This document shows, one piece after another, positions 24,765 through 33,352 of a stretch of DNA of 64,000 nt. Position numbers and translations under genes: made by a program. Every line of letters begins with the position of its first letter. Positions within the stretch are counted from its first letter, which is position 1. The notes beneath the pieces were generated by a model. That model had not been told where the DNA came from. It did not search any database and saw nothing but the letters and a program-made list of their open reading frames with translations. The stretch covers positions 372,001 to 436,000 of the forward strand of contig OZ253663.1 of NCBI GenBank assembly GCA_965263215.1, read 5' to 3'. The stretch comes from UBA1672 sp965263215. Its GTDB lineage: Bacteria > Pseudomonadota > Alphaproteobacteria > Micavibrionales > Micavibrionaceae.

Positions 24765-25787
24765 CTAACCCGCCCGCGTTTTTGAAATCGCGAGGATAGC
24801 CTGAGAGCAGAGCGTTTCCACGGGCATGCCGGTTGTTTTGCACTGCGCCTCCAGATCCGTCAGTTTGCCCATCACCCGATCGAGCGCGGGCAGTGACCAG
24901 CCATTAATCTGGCCTTTGAATTGCGGTGCTTGTTTGAAAAACACGGGTGGGGAGAGCTTTTTCATCGCGCCGTCCACGTCCATACCGCTTTGCATATACG
25001 CCTTGGTGACGTGCAACCGCCGGAAATGATTTTGCAGGCTACGCAATACCGCGATAAAGACAACGCCCTCTTGCATCAAAACGCTGTACGCCTTCAGTGC
25101 GTCTTCCGTTCTACGCCCCGCCACGGCATAAATGAGATCATCAAAGCTCTGTTCACCCGCACCGCCGCACGCCGCCTGAACATCCACAAGGCTAATCGGG
25201 CTTTGTTCATCCCCCTTATAGGTGATGAGTTTATCCAGCTCCGAGCGTACCTTGGCGCGGTCACCCGATATATTCGCCGCGAGCCACGACACGGCGTCAG
25301 GCTCTATGCGTAGGTTTTCCGCATTTAATGTTTCACGAATAACGCCCGCAACGCCGCGCTCATCTTCCACATAACATGGCACCGCCGCCGCGTTCTTGAC
25401 CTTCTCACATAACTTACGCAAAGATGATGTCGGGCGTAGCTCCCCCGCCTGCACGATCACAAGGGCGGAATCACTGGGGTTTTCCAGATAGGATTTCAGC
25501 AAAACGGTGAGCTTATCACTCCCCCCTTCTATGCGGATCAGGCGATCACCGCCCATCATGGAGATTGCCCCCGCCTCATCGGACAAACGCGCAGGGTCTT
25601 CCGCCAGAGCTTCGGCAGTGAGCACAACCGCGTTGAACGGATCGTTTAAATCCTCCACCACGGTTTTACCCATGATGTTGGCGCGTTCACGCACAAGGCC
25701 ACTGTCGGGGCCATAAACAAGTATCACCCGCGCGGCCTTATCCGGCGATTTTACAAACGGTTCGATTTGACGGAATGTAAGCTTCAT
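24765..25787 (-). CDS. holA: DNA polymerase III subunit delta
   Basis: A 340-residue clamp-loader subunit that opens the beta clamp. It has the HolA pattern: N-terminal AAA+-like domain with LVYGPDSGLVRERA and degenerate nucleotide site, GDRLIRIEGG, a middle domain including SWLAANISGDRAKVRSELDK, and the C-terminal collar helices around LRSLQNHFRRLH. In many alphaproteobacteria holA directly follows lptE; here 3.6 kb of accessory genes separate them. Confidence 0.95.
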   Translation of the reverse strand: MKLTFRQIEPFVKSPDKAARVILVYGPDSGLVRERANIMGKTVVEDLNDPFNAVVLTAEALAEDPARLSDEAGAISMMGGDRLIRIEGGSDKLTVLLKSYLENPSDSALVIVQAGELRPTSSLRKLCEKVKNAAAVPCYVEDERGVAGVIRETLNAENLRIEPDAVSWLAANISGDRAKVRSELDKLITYKGDEQSPISLVDVQAACGGAGEQSFDDLIYAVAGRRTEDALKAYSVLMQEGVVFIAVLRSLQNHFRRLHVTKAYMQSGMDVDGAMKKLSPPVFFKQAPQFKGQINGWSLPALDRVMGKLTDLEAQCKTTGMPVETLCSQAILAISKTRAG

Positions 25788-25818
25788 ACGGGAAGATTAG
25801 GGCAATAGATAAAGTGCG

Positions 25819-26133
25819 TCAATTCTTTAGAAGAGCCATTAAAATTCCGACAAATATAATAACCACCCCAACGATGAACGGTGATGCCGCGCAAAAAAGA
25901 GAAGCTGTATATCTTTTCAAACGAAAGAAAATAAAAGAAGAAAGTGCAGCCAAAATCAATATCGACGCATAGAATATAACTTCTGGGTCGCGCTCAACCA
26001 CATGTGAAAAAGAACCTGCAAACCCGCCAGTAAAGCCAAAATATGACAGGTAAATATTAAACAAAAAACCAAGATCCAAAAACAGATAAACAAGCGCAAG
26101 GTTTTTATATTTTTCTACGTTTTGCTCTGCCAT
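25819..26133 (-). CDS. small three-helix membrane protein, paralogue 2
   Basis: A 104-residue hydrophobic protein with three predicted membrane helices. N-terminus EKYKNLALVYLFLDLGFLF closely parallels YKNLAILFLLLNAVFLYLLY of the gene immediately upstream, and both contain a D/E-PE/K-(V/I)-(I/L)FY-(A/I)-(S/Y) segment in the middle, so the pair is a tandem duplication. ATG at 26133 is preferred over the GTG at 26139. Function unknown; last gene of the accessory run. Confidence 0.75.
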   Translation of the reverse strand: MAEQNVEKYKNLALVYLFLDLGFLFNIYLSYFGFTGGFAGSFSHVVERDPEVIFYASILILAALSSFIFFRLKRYTASLFCAASPFIVGVVIIFVGILMALLKN

Positions 26134-26142
26134 TAGCACAAA

Positions 26143-26442
26143 TCACAAAAACACCGCGCAGAGTGCGCCGATAAAGGCGAATTGCGGCATCACCGCAAAG
26201 GTCAGCGATATGCCGTATTTCTTAATCAGCAGAAACACATAAGACAGCCCCAAAAACGCTGACACAGCATAGATATAAAAAAGAATTTTGGGATCACCTT
26301 GAATGATATCAGTTAGCGGGGCAAGAAATTCGAATTCCATACCGAAAAAAGAGCCATAGAGCAGATATAAAAACACCGCATTCAGCAGTAAAAACAAAAT
26401 GGCCAGATTTTTATAAACAGATACGTTCTCAACATCACTCAT
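26143..26442 (-). CDS. small three-helix membrane protein, paralogue 1
   Basis: A 99-residue protein with three membrane helices and a short polar N-terminus. It is the paralogue of the following gene. It starts 21 bases after the GCS2-like ligase gene on the same strand, so it is probably co-transcribed with it. No family was recognised. Confidence 0.75.
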   Translation of the reverse strand: MSDVENVSVYKNLAILFLLLNAVFLYLLYGSFFGMEFEFLAPLTDIIQGDPKILFYIYAVSAFLGLSYVFLLIKKYGISLTFAVMPQFAFIGALCAVFL

Positions 26443-26463
26443 CGGTACGTTCCTTATATTTAT

Positions 26464-27918
26464 TTAAGCGGCGGCACACAATCCACCATTTATGCGGGCC
26501 ATTTCCTTTTTATATATGTCCCGCGCGGCTTTGTTCGGATTGTCGAAAATCGCGGGGTCATAATTCCGTTGCTGGTTCAATATGTCCGGCAAAGTCGGAA
26601 ATAAGCTTCTGTTTACTTTACCATCTGTGCAGCCTGTGCGGCAAATCCCCAATAATGGCTGCGCTTCTTTTTCCAGACCTATTTCAGGAAGTATGGCTTC
26701 CATCAAATCCGCAAATTCGCGCGCAAATTCCGCCATATTCCCGTTCCCATAGGCGATATCAAAGAATTTTCCGTTATGATGGCGGGCGTTTTTGTATGAT
26801 TGACGCACTAAATCATATGTTTGCGGTAAATGATCGACAGAAAAGCCATATTTATCCAATAATACATTCACTTTTGCAGAAAAATCGGCATGAAACGCCA
26901 AAGCGGTAGTGATAATGAAGGCGGTTTGATGTTGATGGACACCGACACCGAACATCCGCGCCTCATAACGATGTCCATACACGCCCCCTTGCGCGTTTTT
27001 GAGTGCCGCGATTTTAACATCCGGCCAGAGCAAACTCTGCGCGAGATAGTAATTGCTCGCGATGTTCAGGCCGCGTTCTTTTAATGTGTTGAAGGTTACG
27101 TTCCAATCACCAGAAGGTACTTTTGTCAACGTCCCCGCGCGATCATAATACATGAATAAGGGGTTGTTCAGAACGTGATTAATGTGTTCGGCGACCAGCT
27201 CTTCGCCTGACCCCGCTGTAAAGACGTACGGCAAGACACCGCCGCGCCCTTCCAATAAGCCTTCATGGCGCAATGTCATTGCAGGATTACCTGCAAAGGG
27301 CTGCCCTTCACTGAAACCAACACTGTTATCGGTGAGCAGGAATAAAAACGGCGCAAGCATGTAAAGCCTGCGTACATTGTCCAGCATGTGATCCATATCG
27401 TGATAACTGACAGACACCTGATTAGATTTACACACCGCAAAGTACTGTACGCATTTTTTCATGTCCTCACGATACGGGGCGTACATCACCTTATAGCGCT
27501 CTACGTCTACGATACGGGATAGTAAATCATCGGCCGTACGTTCCGGCAATTCCTGAAAATAGGAACGTCGAAAGCCCATTTTTGTAGCCTGCGCACTAAC
27601 GGTTTTAATTTTCGTGTTGGTATCATCTAGAACGGCTTTGGCATTGGCGAATCTATGCGCACTGCTCGCAACCTCCAGAAGCTCGCTTGTCGGCTCATTA
27701 TGCAACCAATTATTACCGGAAATTTGCGCACGAACTTCATCCACCAATGTACGGTTCTGTGCCAAACTCATAACCGCAAGATCATCACTTTTAGGGTCGA
27801 GATAAGCCATCTCTACCTCTATACCCGCCTTCGCCTGATCACCAGACCCGCGGTAAAGATCAAACACATCATCCGCCGTGTTGATTTCGGTTAAATCCGA
27901 AGCATTAACATCTGACAT
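26464..27918 (-). CDS. glutamate-cysteine-ligase (GCS2)-like carboxylate-amine ligase
   Basis: With the ATG at 27918, preceded by GAGG, the protein has 484 residues. The pattern fits the GCS2 superfamily and most resembles the plant/alphaproteobacterial type: GIEVEMAYLDP (metal Glu residues) near the start, NEPTSELLEVASSAHRF, then VERYKVMYAPYREDM, VSVSYHDMDHMLDNVRRLYM, LTDNSVGFSEGQP, PYVFTAGSGEELVAEHINH and HRYEARMFG. Members join a carboxylate, usually glutamate, to an amine using ATP. Divergence from true GshA is strong, so substrate is unknown. It is central to an apparent four-gene accessory unit between lptE and holA. Confidence 0.65.
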   Translation of the reverse strand: MSDVNASDLTEINTADDVFDLYRGSGDQAKAGIEVEMAYLDPKSDDLAVMSLAQNRTLVDEVRAQISGNNWLHNEPTSELLEVASSAHRFANAKAVLDDTNTKIKTVSAQATKMGFRRSYFQELPERTADDLLSRIVDVERYKVMYAPYREDMKKCVQYFAVCKSNQVSVSYHDMDHMLDNVRRLYMLAPFLFLLTDNSVGFSEGQPFAGNPAMTLRHEGLLEGRGGVLPYVFTAGSGEELVAEHINHVLNNPLFMYYDRAGTLTKVPSGDWNVTFNTLKERGLNIASNYYLAQSLLWPDVKIAALKNAQGGVYGHRYEARMFGVGVHQHQTAFIITTALAFHADFSAKVNVLLDKYGFSVDHLPQTYDLVRQSYKNARHHNGKFFDIAYGNGNMAEFAREFADLMEAILPEIGLEKEAQPLLGICRTGCTDGKVNRSLFPTLPDILNQQRNYDPAIFDNPNKAARDIYKKEMARINGGLCAAA

Positions 27919-27998
27919 CCGCACCTCATTTTTGCGCAAAGAAACATTATATATGCATTATTATTCTGATTACAAACCGGAACTGTTACAAAATAAGG

Positions 27999-29135
27999 TC
28001 ACTCTGCGGTAGAATGTTGGAGCCCATCATCATCAGCATGATGGGAAACAGTTAAGACATTCGGGTTTTCATCAGGCTTTGTGTTGATGTAGACGTCAAC
28101 GCCCTCTTTCAAATCTTGGTCAGTAATTCCCAAATCTTCGCGTAAACTTTTACCAATTATGGCGATCTCAAGAAAGCGCGGATCATCCTTAGAAGAATCA
28201 GCAAACTGCCCCGATGAGCCCGTTGAAATTCCCCGCTTGTCAGAACTTGCATCAAACATGTTTTTTCTAATTTCTGCGGAAAATGTCTGCCCTTTTATTG
28301 TGACTTCTAATTCCTGCCCAATCCATTCCGGATCAGAATCACTTGTGGAAATGCTGAGTTTTAAGTTTCCATGCACATCTGTTCGCGCAACGACAGGTTG
28401 CCGTGTAAGATCAGGAATGTCTTTTAACTCTAAAACCTCTGATGTGTCGATGAAATTGAACTGTTCCAAGAATTCACGTCGCTCTTCGACACTTAAATCA
28501 TCTTTCCATCCATCCGCTTTGTCGCCCAAGTTGTAAGCTAAAATTTCAGAGAACCATGGGAAAAAGTCGCGTGAACGGAACTGACTACCTTCAGTTTGAA
28601 CATCGACTTTGTAAATTTCAAGATTATCATCCTCCACAAGATCACGGAAGAACGCAAAACTATGCGGACTAACGCCGGATGCAACGGCGCCACCAGGCAA
28701 CATTGCAACGTAGACATTTTCGCCCTTATTATTTCCTTCTACGCCCCTTTGTTCTAATCTTGGTGCACAATTAACAAAGAATGCGTTCCCCGCACCCGAG
28801 ATACGAAAACGTGAAAGCTGAGCCAGATCAAAAGCCGCAGCACGCCAGTCTTGAGCAGGCACATCATGATAAATACGCTGTGGCGGTGTTTCCTCACTAA
28901 GAGTTGTGACTATTCGATGAATATCGGCAAGGTTTACCTTAATTTCACCAATCGCCAAATCGGCCGCAGCCCCATTATCGCTGATATATGTCGATGTAAT
29001 TGGCGACCATGGATTTATATTGGTTTTGACGTTAAATGCCGCCGTAAGGCCGCCCGCCTCCTGATATTGTTGCTTTAAGTCTTCAATTAAGTCGATACCA
29101 ATAAACTCTGGATTAGGTATTTTTTTATTACTCAT
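27999..29135 (-). CDS. distant SAM hydroxide adenosyltransferase (DUF62)-like protein
   Basis: A 378-residue cytosolic protein. The N-domain has FFVNCAPRLEQRG, VYVAMLPGGAVASGVSPHSF and EGSQFRSRDFFPWFSEILA, which mirror the V-D-P-G-V-G, P-D-N-G and T-F-H-G-R-D-x-F-x-P-x-A elements of SAM hydroxide adenosyltransferases. The C-domain has DVHGNLKLSIS (like D-x-F-G-N-x-x-T-N) and FLEIAIIGKSLREDLGI (like L-E-I-A-x-x-G-S-A). The catalytic Asp/Arg/His set is only partly evident, so activity is not assured. Same strand as, and 80 bases ahead of, the GCS2-like gene. The fold assignment is inference from pattern. Confidence 0.5.
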   Translation of the reverse strand: MSNKKIPNPEFIGIDLIEDLKQQYQEAGGLTAAFNVKTNINPWSPITSTYISDNGAAADLAIGEIKVNLADIHRIVTTLSEETPPQRIYHDVPAQDWRAAAFDLAQLSRFRISGAGNAFFVNCAPRLEQRGVEGNNKGENVYVAMLPGGAVASGVSPHSFAFFRDLVEDDNLEIYKVDVQTEGSQFRSRDFFPWFSEILAYNLGDKADGWKDDLSVEERREFLEQFNFIDTSEVLELKDIPDLTRQPVVARTDVHGNLKLSISTSDSDPEWIGQELEVTIKGQTFSAEIRKNMFDASSDKRGISTGSSGQFADSSKDDPRFLEIAIIGKSLREDLGITDQDLKEGVDVYINTKPDENPNVLTVSHHADDDGLQHSTAE

Positions 29136-29225
29136 TCTTCAACCTTCCAAAACGCACCAATTTTGTGGTGCGCTCTATAGTTTTTACAATACCTTTTGGG
29201 AAGAGATTTGTTATGAAACAAACAC

Positions 29226-29266
29226 AAAACCCGCCAGGTTTCCAATTCGGATACCACAAGCGGGTT
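29226..29266 (-). terminator. probable terminator of the leuS-lptE unit
   Basis: AAACCCGC (29226-29233) pairs with GCGGGTTT (29259-29266), enclosing a smaller hairpin GGTTTCC/GGATACC. On the minus strand it is followed by a T-rich stretch (TGTGTTTGTTTC) and sits about 115 bases past the lptE stop. Nothing else is recognisable in the 247-base gap 29136-29382, apart from the presumed promoter of the DUF62-like gene. Confidence 0.5.
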
Positions 29267-29382
29267 TACGCTGTGGCGCTTTAGCTTTTTTTAAGCGGTG
29301 CAAGCTGATCCTTCAAATGCCGCTAATACGCAATTATATACGTCTTCTATGTATAATTCGTCAATAAAATTTGATTTTTTCT

Positions 29383-29898
29383 TTACTCACCGCGCTTTAG
29401 GTACAGCGCAATTTGTAATTCGATCTGTCGCGCAAGGTCTTTCAGCGCATTTTCGCGGGTATTTTGTTCAGAAACGCGTGTTGCGAACTCACTGGCTAAA
29501 ACGTTAAAACTGCCCGAGCTTTTGAGATCACGTACGAGCAAGACTTCCCCACTCACCTTGTTTTTGAACGCCATTTCGGTGTTCAGGGTAAGCTGCTGGC
29601 GCGTAGCATCAGACCTGATGGTAATATCCAAATCATACGTATTCTCTACAATTGGCTTCACCTCAAGGACATAACTTGGATCAACCGGCCTGCCATCACG
29701 GTAAAAACTATCAATCAGCGCGTTTCGCAAAAACTGCCCTTCCCGATCAGGTATGTTGGCAATTTCAATTTGCGCCAATTCTGATTTTATGTGTGCGCTT
29801 TGGGCGTTATCGTTCTTAAACGCGGTGCCGTGCATGGGCTCAAACCCACATGATGCGATAAGCGGTAAAATCATCAATGTTAAAAGCTGTTTTTTCAT
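29383..29898 (-). CDS. lptE: LPS-assembly lipoprotein LptE
   Basis: A 171-residue outer-membrane lipoprotein. The lipobox I-A-S-C has its Cys at residue 17, followed by the typical GFEPMHG. The mature part contains the DREGQFLRNAL-like segment and beta strands of the alphaproteobacterial LptE family. It plugs the LptD barrel for lipopolysaccharide export. It starts 4 bases after leuS, the standard arrangement. Confidence 0.92.
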   Translation of the reverse strand: MKKQLLTLMILPLIASCGFEPMHGTAFKNDNAQSAHIKSELAQIEIANIPDREGQFLRNALIDSFYRDGRPVDPSYVLEVKPIVENTYDLDITIRSDATRQQLTLNTEMAFKNKVSGEVLLVRDLKSSGSFNVLASEFATRVSEQNTRENALKDLARQIELQIALYLKRGE

Positions 29899-29902
29899 GT
29901 TT

Positions 29903-32464
29903 TTATCCCACCACCACGTTCACAATACGCCCTGGAACGTAAATAAATTTGCGTAATTCCTTACCATCTATGGCGCGTTGCACTTTTTCCTCTGCCAGCG
30001 CGATATCCTGCGCCATATTTTGGTCAGCATCAGCCGGCAAAGTGATGGAAGCCCGTACTTTTCCGTTAACTTGCACGCCAATCGTAAAAGTATCAGCAAC
30101 GAGTAAAGACTCATCGTATTTCGGCCATTCTTGGTCAATTAATGTGGTTTTATGCCCTAATCCCGCCCATAATTCCTCCGCGAGGTGCGGCATCACAGGA
30201 TTAATCATAATGATGAAGCTCTCCACCGCCTCTTTCAGGGCGAAATGATCACCCGCATCATTTGGTTTAAAAGCGGTAAAGCCGTTATAAAATTCACGTA
30301 AAAACGCCACGGCCTTATTCATCGCGAAGGCCTCAATCGCTTCGCCCACACCCTTGATGCTTTTGTGCGTCAGACGGCGTAAATCTTTGGCCTTATCCGA
30401 TAGGGCGCTTTCATCACCATCCTTTAAATCCATCGTCGATAGAGCGCCGTAAACCTTATTCACGAAACGCCACGCACCATCAATACCGCTTTCCGTCCAT
30501 TCCAGATCACGCTCAGGCGGGGAATCGGAAAGGATAAATAACCGCGCCGCGTCCGCGCCGTACATACCAAGAATTTCCTCAGGGTCGATGACGTTTTTCT
30601 TAGATTTCGACATCTTAATAGATGGGCCGACAGTTACCTTTTTGCCAGTTTCGGCGTGCACCCAACCATCAGCCTTTTTCACGGCATCGGTCGGAAAAAT
30701 CCATTTATCGTTTTCATCTTTGTACGTTTCATGCGTGACCATGCCTTGGGTGAACAGGCCGCTAAACGGCTCTGTGCAATCCACAAAGCCGCAATCGCGC
30801 ATCGCCTTGGTGAAGAAGCGGGCATAAAGAAGGTGGAGTACTGCATGCTCAACACCGCCGATATATTGGTCTACACCACCGCCCGCAGGCATCCAATAGG
30901 CGGCCTTGTCCTTATCCACGGGCAGATTTTCATTCTGCGCATCACAATAGCGGAATTGATACCAACTGCTTTCGAAGAATGTATCAAACGTATCGGTCTC
31001 GCGCGTTGCAGGCTCTCCCGTTTCGGGGCAGGTTGTGTGTTTCCACGTCGGATGATGATCAAGCGGGTTGCCCGGCTTATCGAAGCTGATATCTTCCGGC
31101 AGTTCCACAGGCAGTTGATCATCAGGCACAGGAATACAGGCACCATCAGAATTCCGATAAACCACGGGAATAGGGCACCCCCAATAACGTTGACGGGAAA
31201 CACCCCAATCACGCAAGCGATATTGCGTCGTACCAAAGCCCGTATCATCAGCCTCGCAGCGTTTAATCACTTCGGCCTTGGCATCTTCGATAGACATACC
31301 GTCAAGCCACTGCGAATTAATCAAACTGCCTTCACCTGTGAACGCCTCACCATCAAGCGCAAAGCCCGCATCACCATCAGGCGACACGACAGGCAAGATA
31401 TCCAAGCTATATTTAGTGGCGAAATCATAGTCGCGTTGATCATGCGCTGGCACACCGAAAATTGCACCTGTTCCGTAATCCATTAAAATAAAGTTCGCGA
31501 TATAAACCGGAACGTCACGGCCGAGTAGGGGGTGCGTCGCGGTAAAGCCTGTATCAAAACCAATCTTCTCTGCCTTTTCAATCGCGGCTTCGGATGTACC
31601 GTGCGCCTGACATTCAGCGATAAAATCATCAAAGCCGTCTTTGCCTTCGCAAAGTTGTTTCGTCATTGGATGATCAGGAGCAAGCGCAAGAAACGACGCG
31701 CCAAAGAGCGTATCAGGGCGGGTTGTGTAAACCGCGACCTGTTGATCATTTTCGACAATATTCCATTTAAACTGCAAACCTACGGATTTACCAATCCAGT
31801 TTTCCTGCATGATGCGCACCTTCTCAGGCCAGCGATCAAGATCCTTCAAATCACCCAATAATTCTTCGGCATAATCAGTAATCTTTAATGACCACTGATT
31901 CAGCTTACGGCGCTCAACAGGTGCACCTGTACGCCAACCACAGCCATCAATCACCTGCTCGTTCGCGAGAACCGTATTATCAACGGGGTCCCAGTTCACA
32001 ATCGATTCCTTGCGGTAAGCGATGCCTTTTTCAAGGAATTTCAAGAACATGCGTTGTTCGTGCGCATAATATTCAGGGTCGCATGTGGCGAATTCGCGGC
32101 TCCAATCAATCGACAGCCCCATAGATTTAAGCTGCTCGCGCATGGAGGCGATATTTTCATGCGTCCATTTCTTGGGGTGTTCGCCGCGCTCTATCGCTGC
32201 GTTTTCGGCAGGCAAGCCGAAGGCATCCCAGCCCATAGGGTGTAGCACATTAAAGCCTTTTGCCTTTTTATAGCGCGCAACAACATCACCAAGTGTGTAA
32301 TTACGCACGTGTCCTACGTGGATACGGCCTGATGGGTAGGGAAACATCTCAAGCACATAATATTTGGGCTTGGATTCATCTTCCGCAACGGCAAACGCAT
32401 CGTCATCATTCCAACGGGTGCGCCATTTGGATTCGGTTTCCTTAATATTATAACGCTCTGACAT
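29903..32464 (-). CDS. leuS: leucyl-tRNA synthetase
   Basis: An 853-residue class I synthetase. The HIGH-type motif is HVGH at 49-52 and the KMSKS loop at 617-621. The CP1 editing domain is present with TTRPDTLFGASF and, near residue 345, the DYGTGAIFGVPAHDQRD editing pocket. A C-terminal anticodon/ variable-arm domain follows to VVVG. It attaches leucine to tRNA-Leu and edits mischarged isoleucine or norvaline. Full length and intact. Confidence 0.98.
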   Translation of the reverse strand: MSERYNIKETESKWRTRWNDDDAFAVAEDESKPKYYVLEMFPYPSGRIHVGHVRNYTLGDVVARYKKAKGFNVLHPMGWDAFGLPAENAAIERGEHPKKWTHENIASMREQLKSMGLSIDWSREFATCDPEYYAHEQRMFLKFLEKGIAYRKESIVNWDPVDNTVLANEQVIDGCGWRTGAPVERRKLNQWSLKITDYAEELLGDLKDLDRWPEKVRIMQENWIGKSVGLQFKWNIVENDQQVAVYTTRPDTLFGASFLALAPDHPMTKQLCEGKDGFDDFIAECQAHGTSEAAIEKAEKIGFDTGFTATHPLLGRDVPVYIANFILMDYGTGAIFGVPAHDQRDYDFATKYSLDILPVVSPDGDAGFALDGEAFTGEGSLINSQWLDGMSIEDAKAEVIKRCEADDTGFGTTQYRLRDWGVSRQRYWGCPIPVVYRNSDGACIPVPDDQLPVELPEDISFDKPGNPLDHHPTWKHTTCPETGEPATRETDTFDTFFESSWYQFRYCDAQNENLPVDKDKAAYWMPAGGGVDQYIGGVEHAVLHLLYARFFTKAMRDCGFVDCTEPFSGLFTQGMVTHETYKDENDKWIFPTDAVKKADGWVHAETGKKVTVGPSIKMSKSKKNVIDPEEILGMYGADAARLFILSDSPPERDLEWTESGIDGAWRFVNKVYGALSTMDLKDGDESALSDKAKDLRRLTHKSIKGVGEAIEAFAMNKAVAFLREFYNGFTAFKPNDAGDHFALKEAVESFIIMINPVMPHLAEELWAGLGHKTTLIDQEWPKYDESLLVADTFTIGVQVNGKVRASITLPADADQNMAQDIALAEEKVQRAIDGKELRKFIYVPGRIVNVVVG

Positions 32465-32478
32465 ATAAGTAACGCCGC

Positions 32479-33027
32479 CTATCTTTCATCCGCCAAATGC
32501 GCAATGCGTAATTCACGCGCACGGGTCAAAATGGCATCCTCAAGCTTACGATCCGTCCCCTCAGACACAGGAACATCACGCCAAACGCCATCGATAATTT
32601 GCTGACGGAATGTGCGCACACGCACGCCGCTGGCCTTTAATTCACGGCCTAATATAAAGGCATTAATCTTTACGCGCTCATTTGGGGTTGCCGCATCTGT
32701 GTACCAATCAGTCAGGATAACGCCGCCAAACGGGTCTGCGCTGGCAAGGGGCATAAAGGAAACCGTATCAAGCGTTGCACGCCAAAGGAAACTGTTCACG
32801 CCAATGCCGTTTTCGCCACCACTGGTGTTTTTCTTTTTTCCGAAAATCTTGTTTTCACCGAAAACACTTTGTTTCTTTTCGTAAATTTCATTACCGGATA
32901 GTCCGTCACGGTTCGCGCCCGTCGGATATTTCGCCTCGGTCTTAACACCGCCACAGGCAGAAAGCCCTAAAACCGCCGTACCCAATACAGCCATCAACGC
33001 AAAATTATTCCCTTTAAATCTTTTCAT
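32479..33027 (-). CDS. DUF3576 lipoprotein
   Basis: A 182-residue envelope protein with a lipobox L-S-A-C (Cys 25). The conserved core FLWRATLDTVSFMPLASADP followed by GGVILTDWY and the C-terminal ARELRIAHL are the signature of DUF3576, a family almost always upstream of leuS in alphaproteobacteria. Its role is unknown but the position beside lptE suggests an envelope function. Confidence 0.9.
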   Translation of the reverse strand: MKRFKGNNFALMAVLGTAVLGLSACGGVKTEAKYPTGANRDGLSGNEIYEKKQSVFGENKIFGKKKNTSGGENGIGVNSFLWRATLDTVSFMPLASADPFGGVILTDWYTDAATPNERVKINAFILGRELKASGVRVRTFRQQIIDGVWRDVPVSEGTDRKLEDAILTRARELRIAHLADER

Positions 33028-33352
33028 GGTTCCCTAACTGCTTTTGCTAATTTTGTATGTCTTTTCCTTTACCATGCGCACACGCCCCCCACAAGGGCGT
33101 TTATACCCATAAGCACGCCTATCAACATGGAGAGCCGAACGCCAAATCTGGCATTCATCAATGTTGCAAAAATGCAACGCCTGTAAAAAATGTGACATTA
33201 AACCCACAAAATCGCGTTGACGATCAAACGAGATGGTGGCGTAATGAGGGCGTTCTCAGTGATGGGGGCATTCTTTTTTAACTTTAATCCATTATGGGTT
33301 TAACTTTTAACTATAATCATATCTTGAAAAAGTGTGATTGGAGGAAACTAAA
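33028..33352. other. intergenic region between DUF3576 and porin genes
   Basis: A 325-base gap between divergent genes. It holds the presumed minus-strand promoter of the DUF3576-leuS-lptE unit, a perfect inverted repeat GTTGCA-AAAA-TGCAAC at 33163-33178, a possible plus-strand -10 TATAAT at 33312-33317 for the porin and its GGAGG ribosome site. A 74-codon open frame at 33057 is His/Cys-rich with no coding character and is not called. Confidence 0.55.

Noticed and set aside
33057..33281. 74-codon open frame upstream of the porin
   Set aside because: His/Cys/Asn-rich random-looking composition, no ribosome site and inside a promoter-bearing gap.
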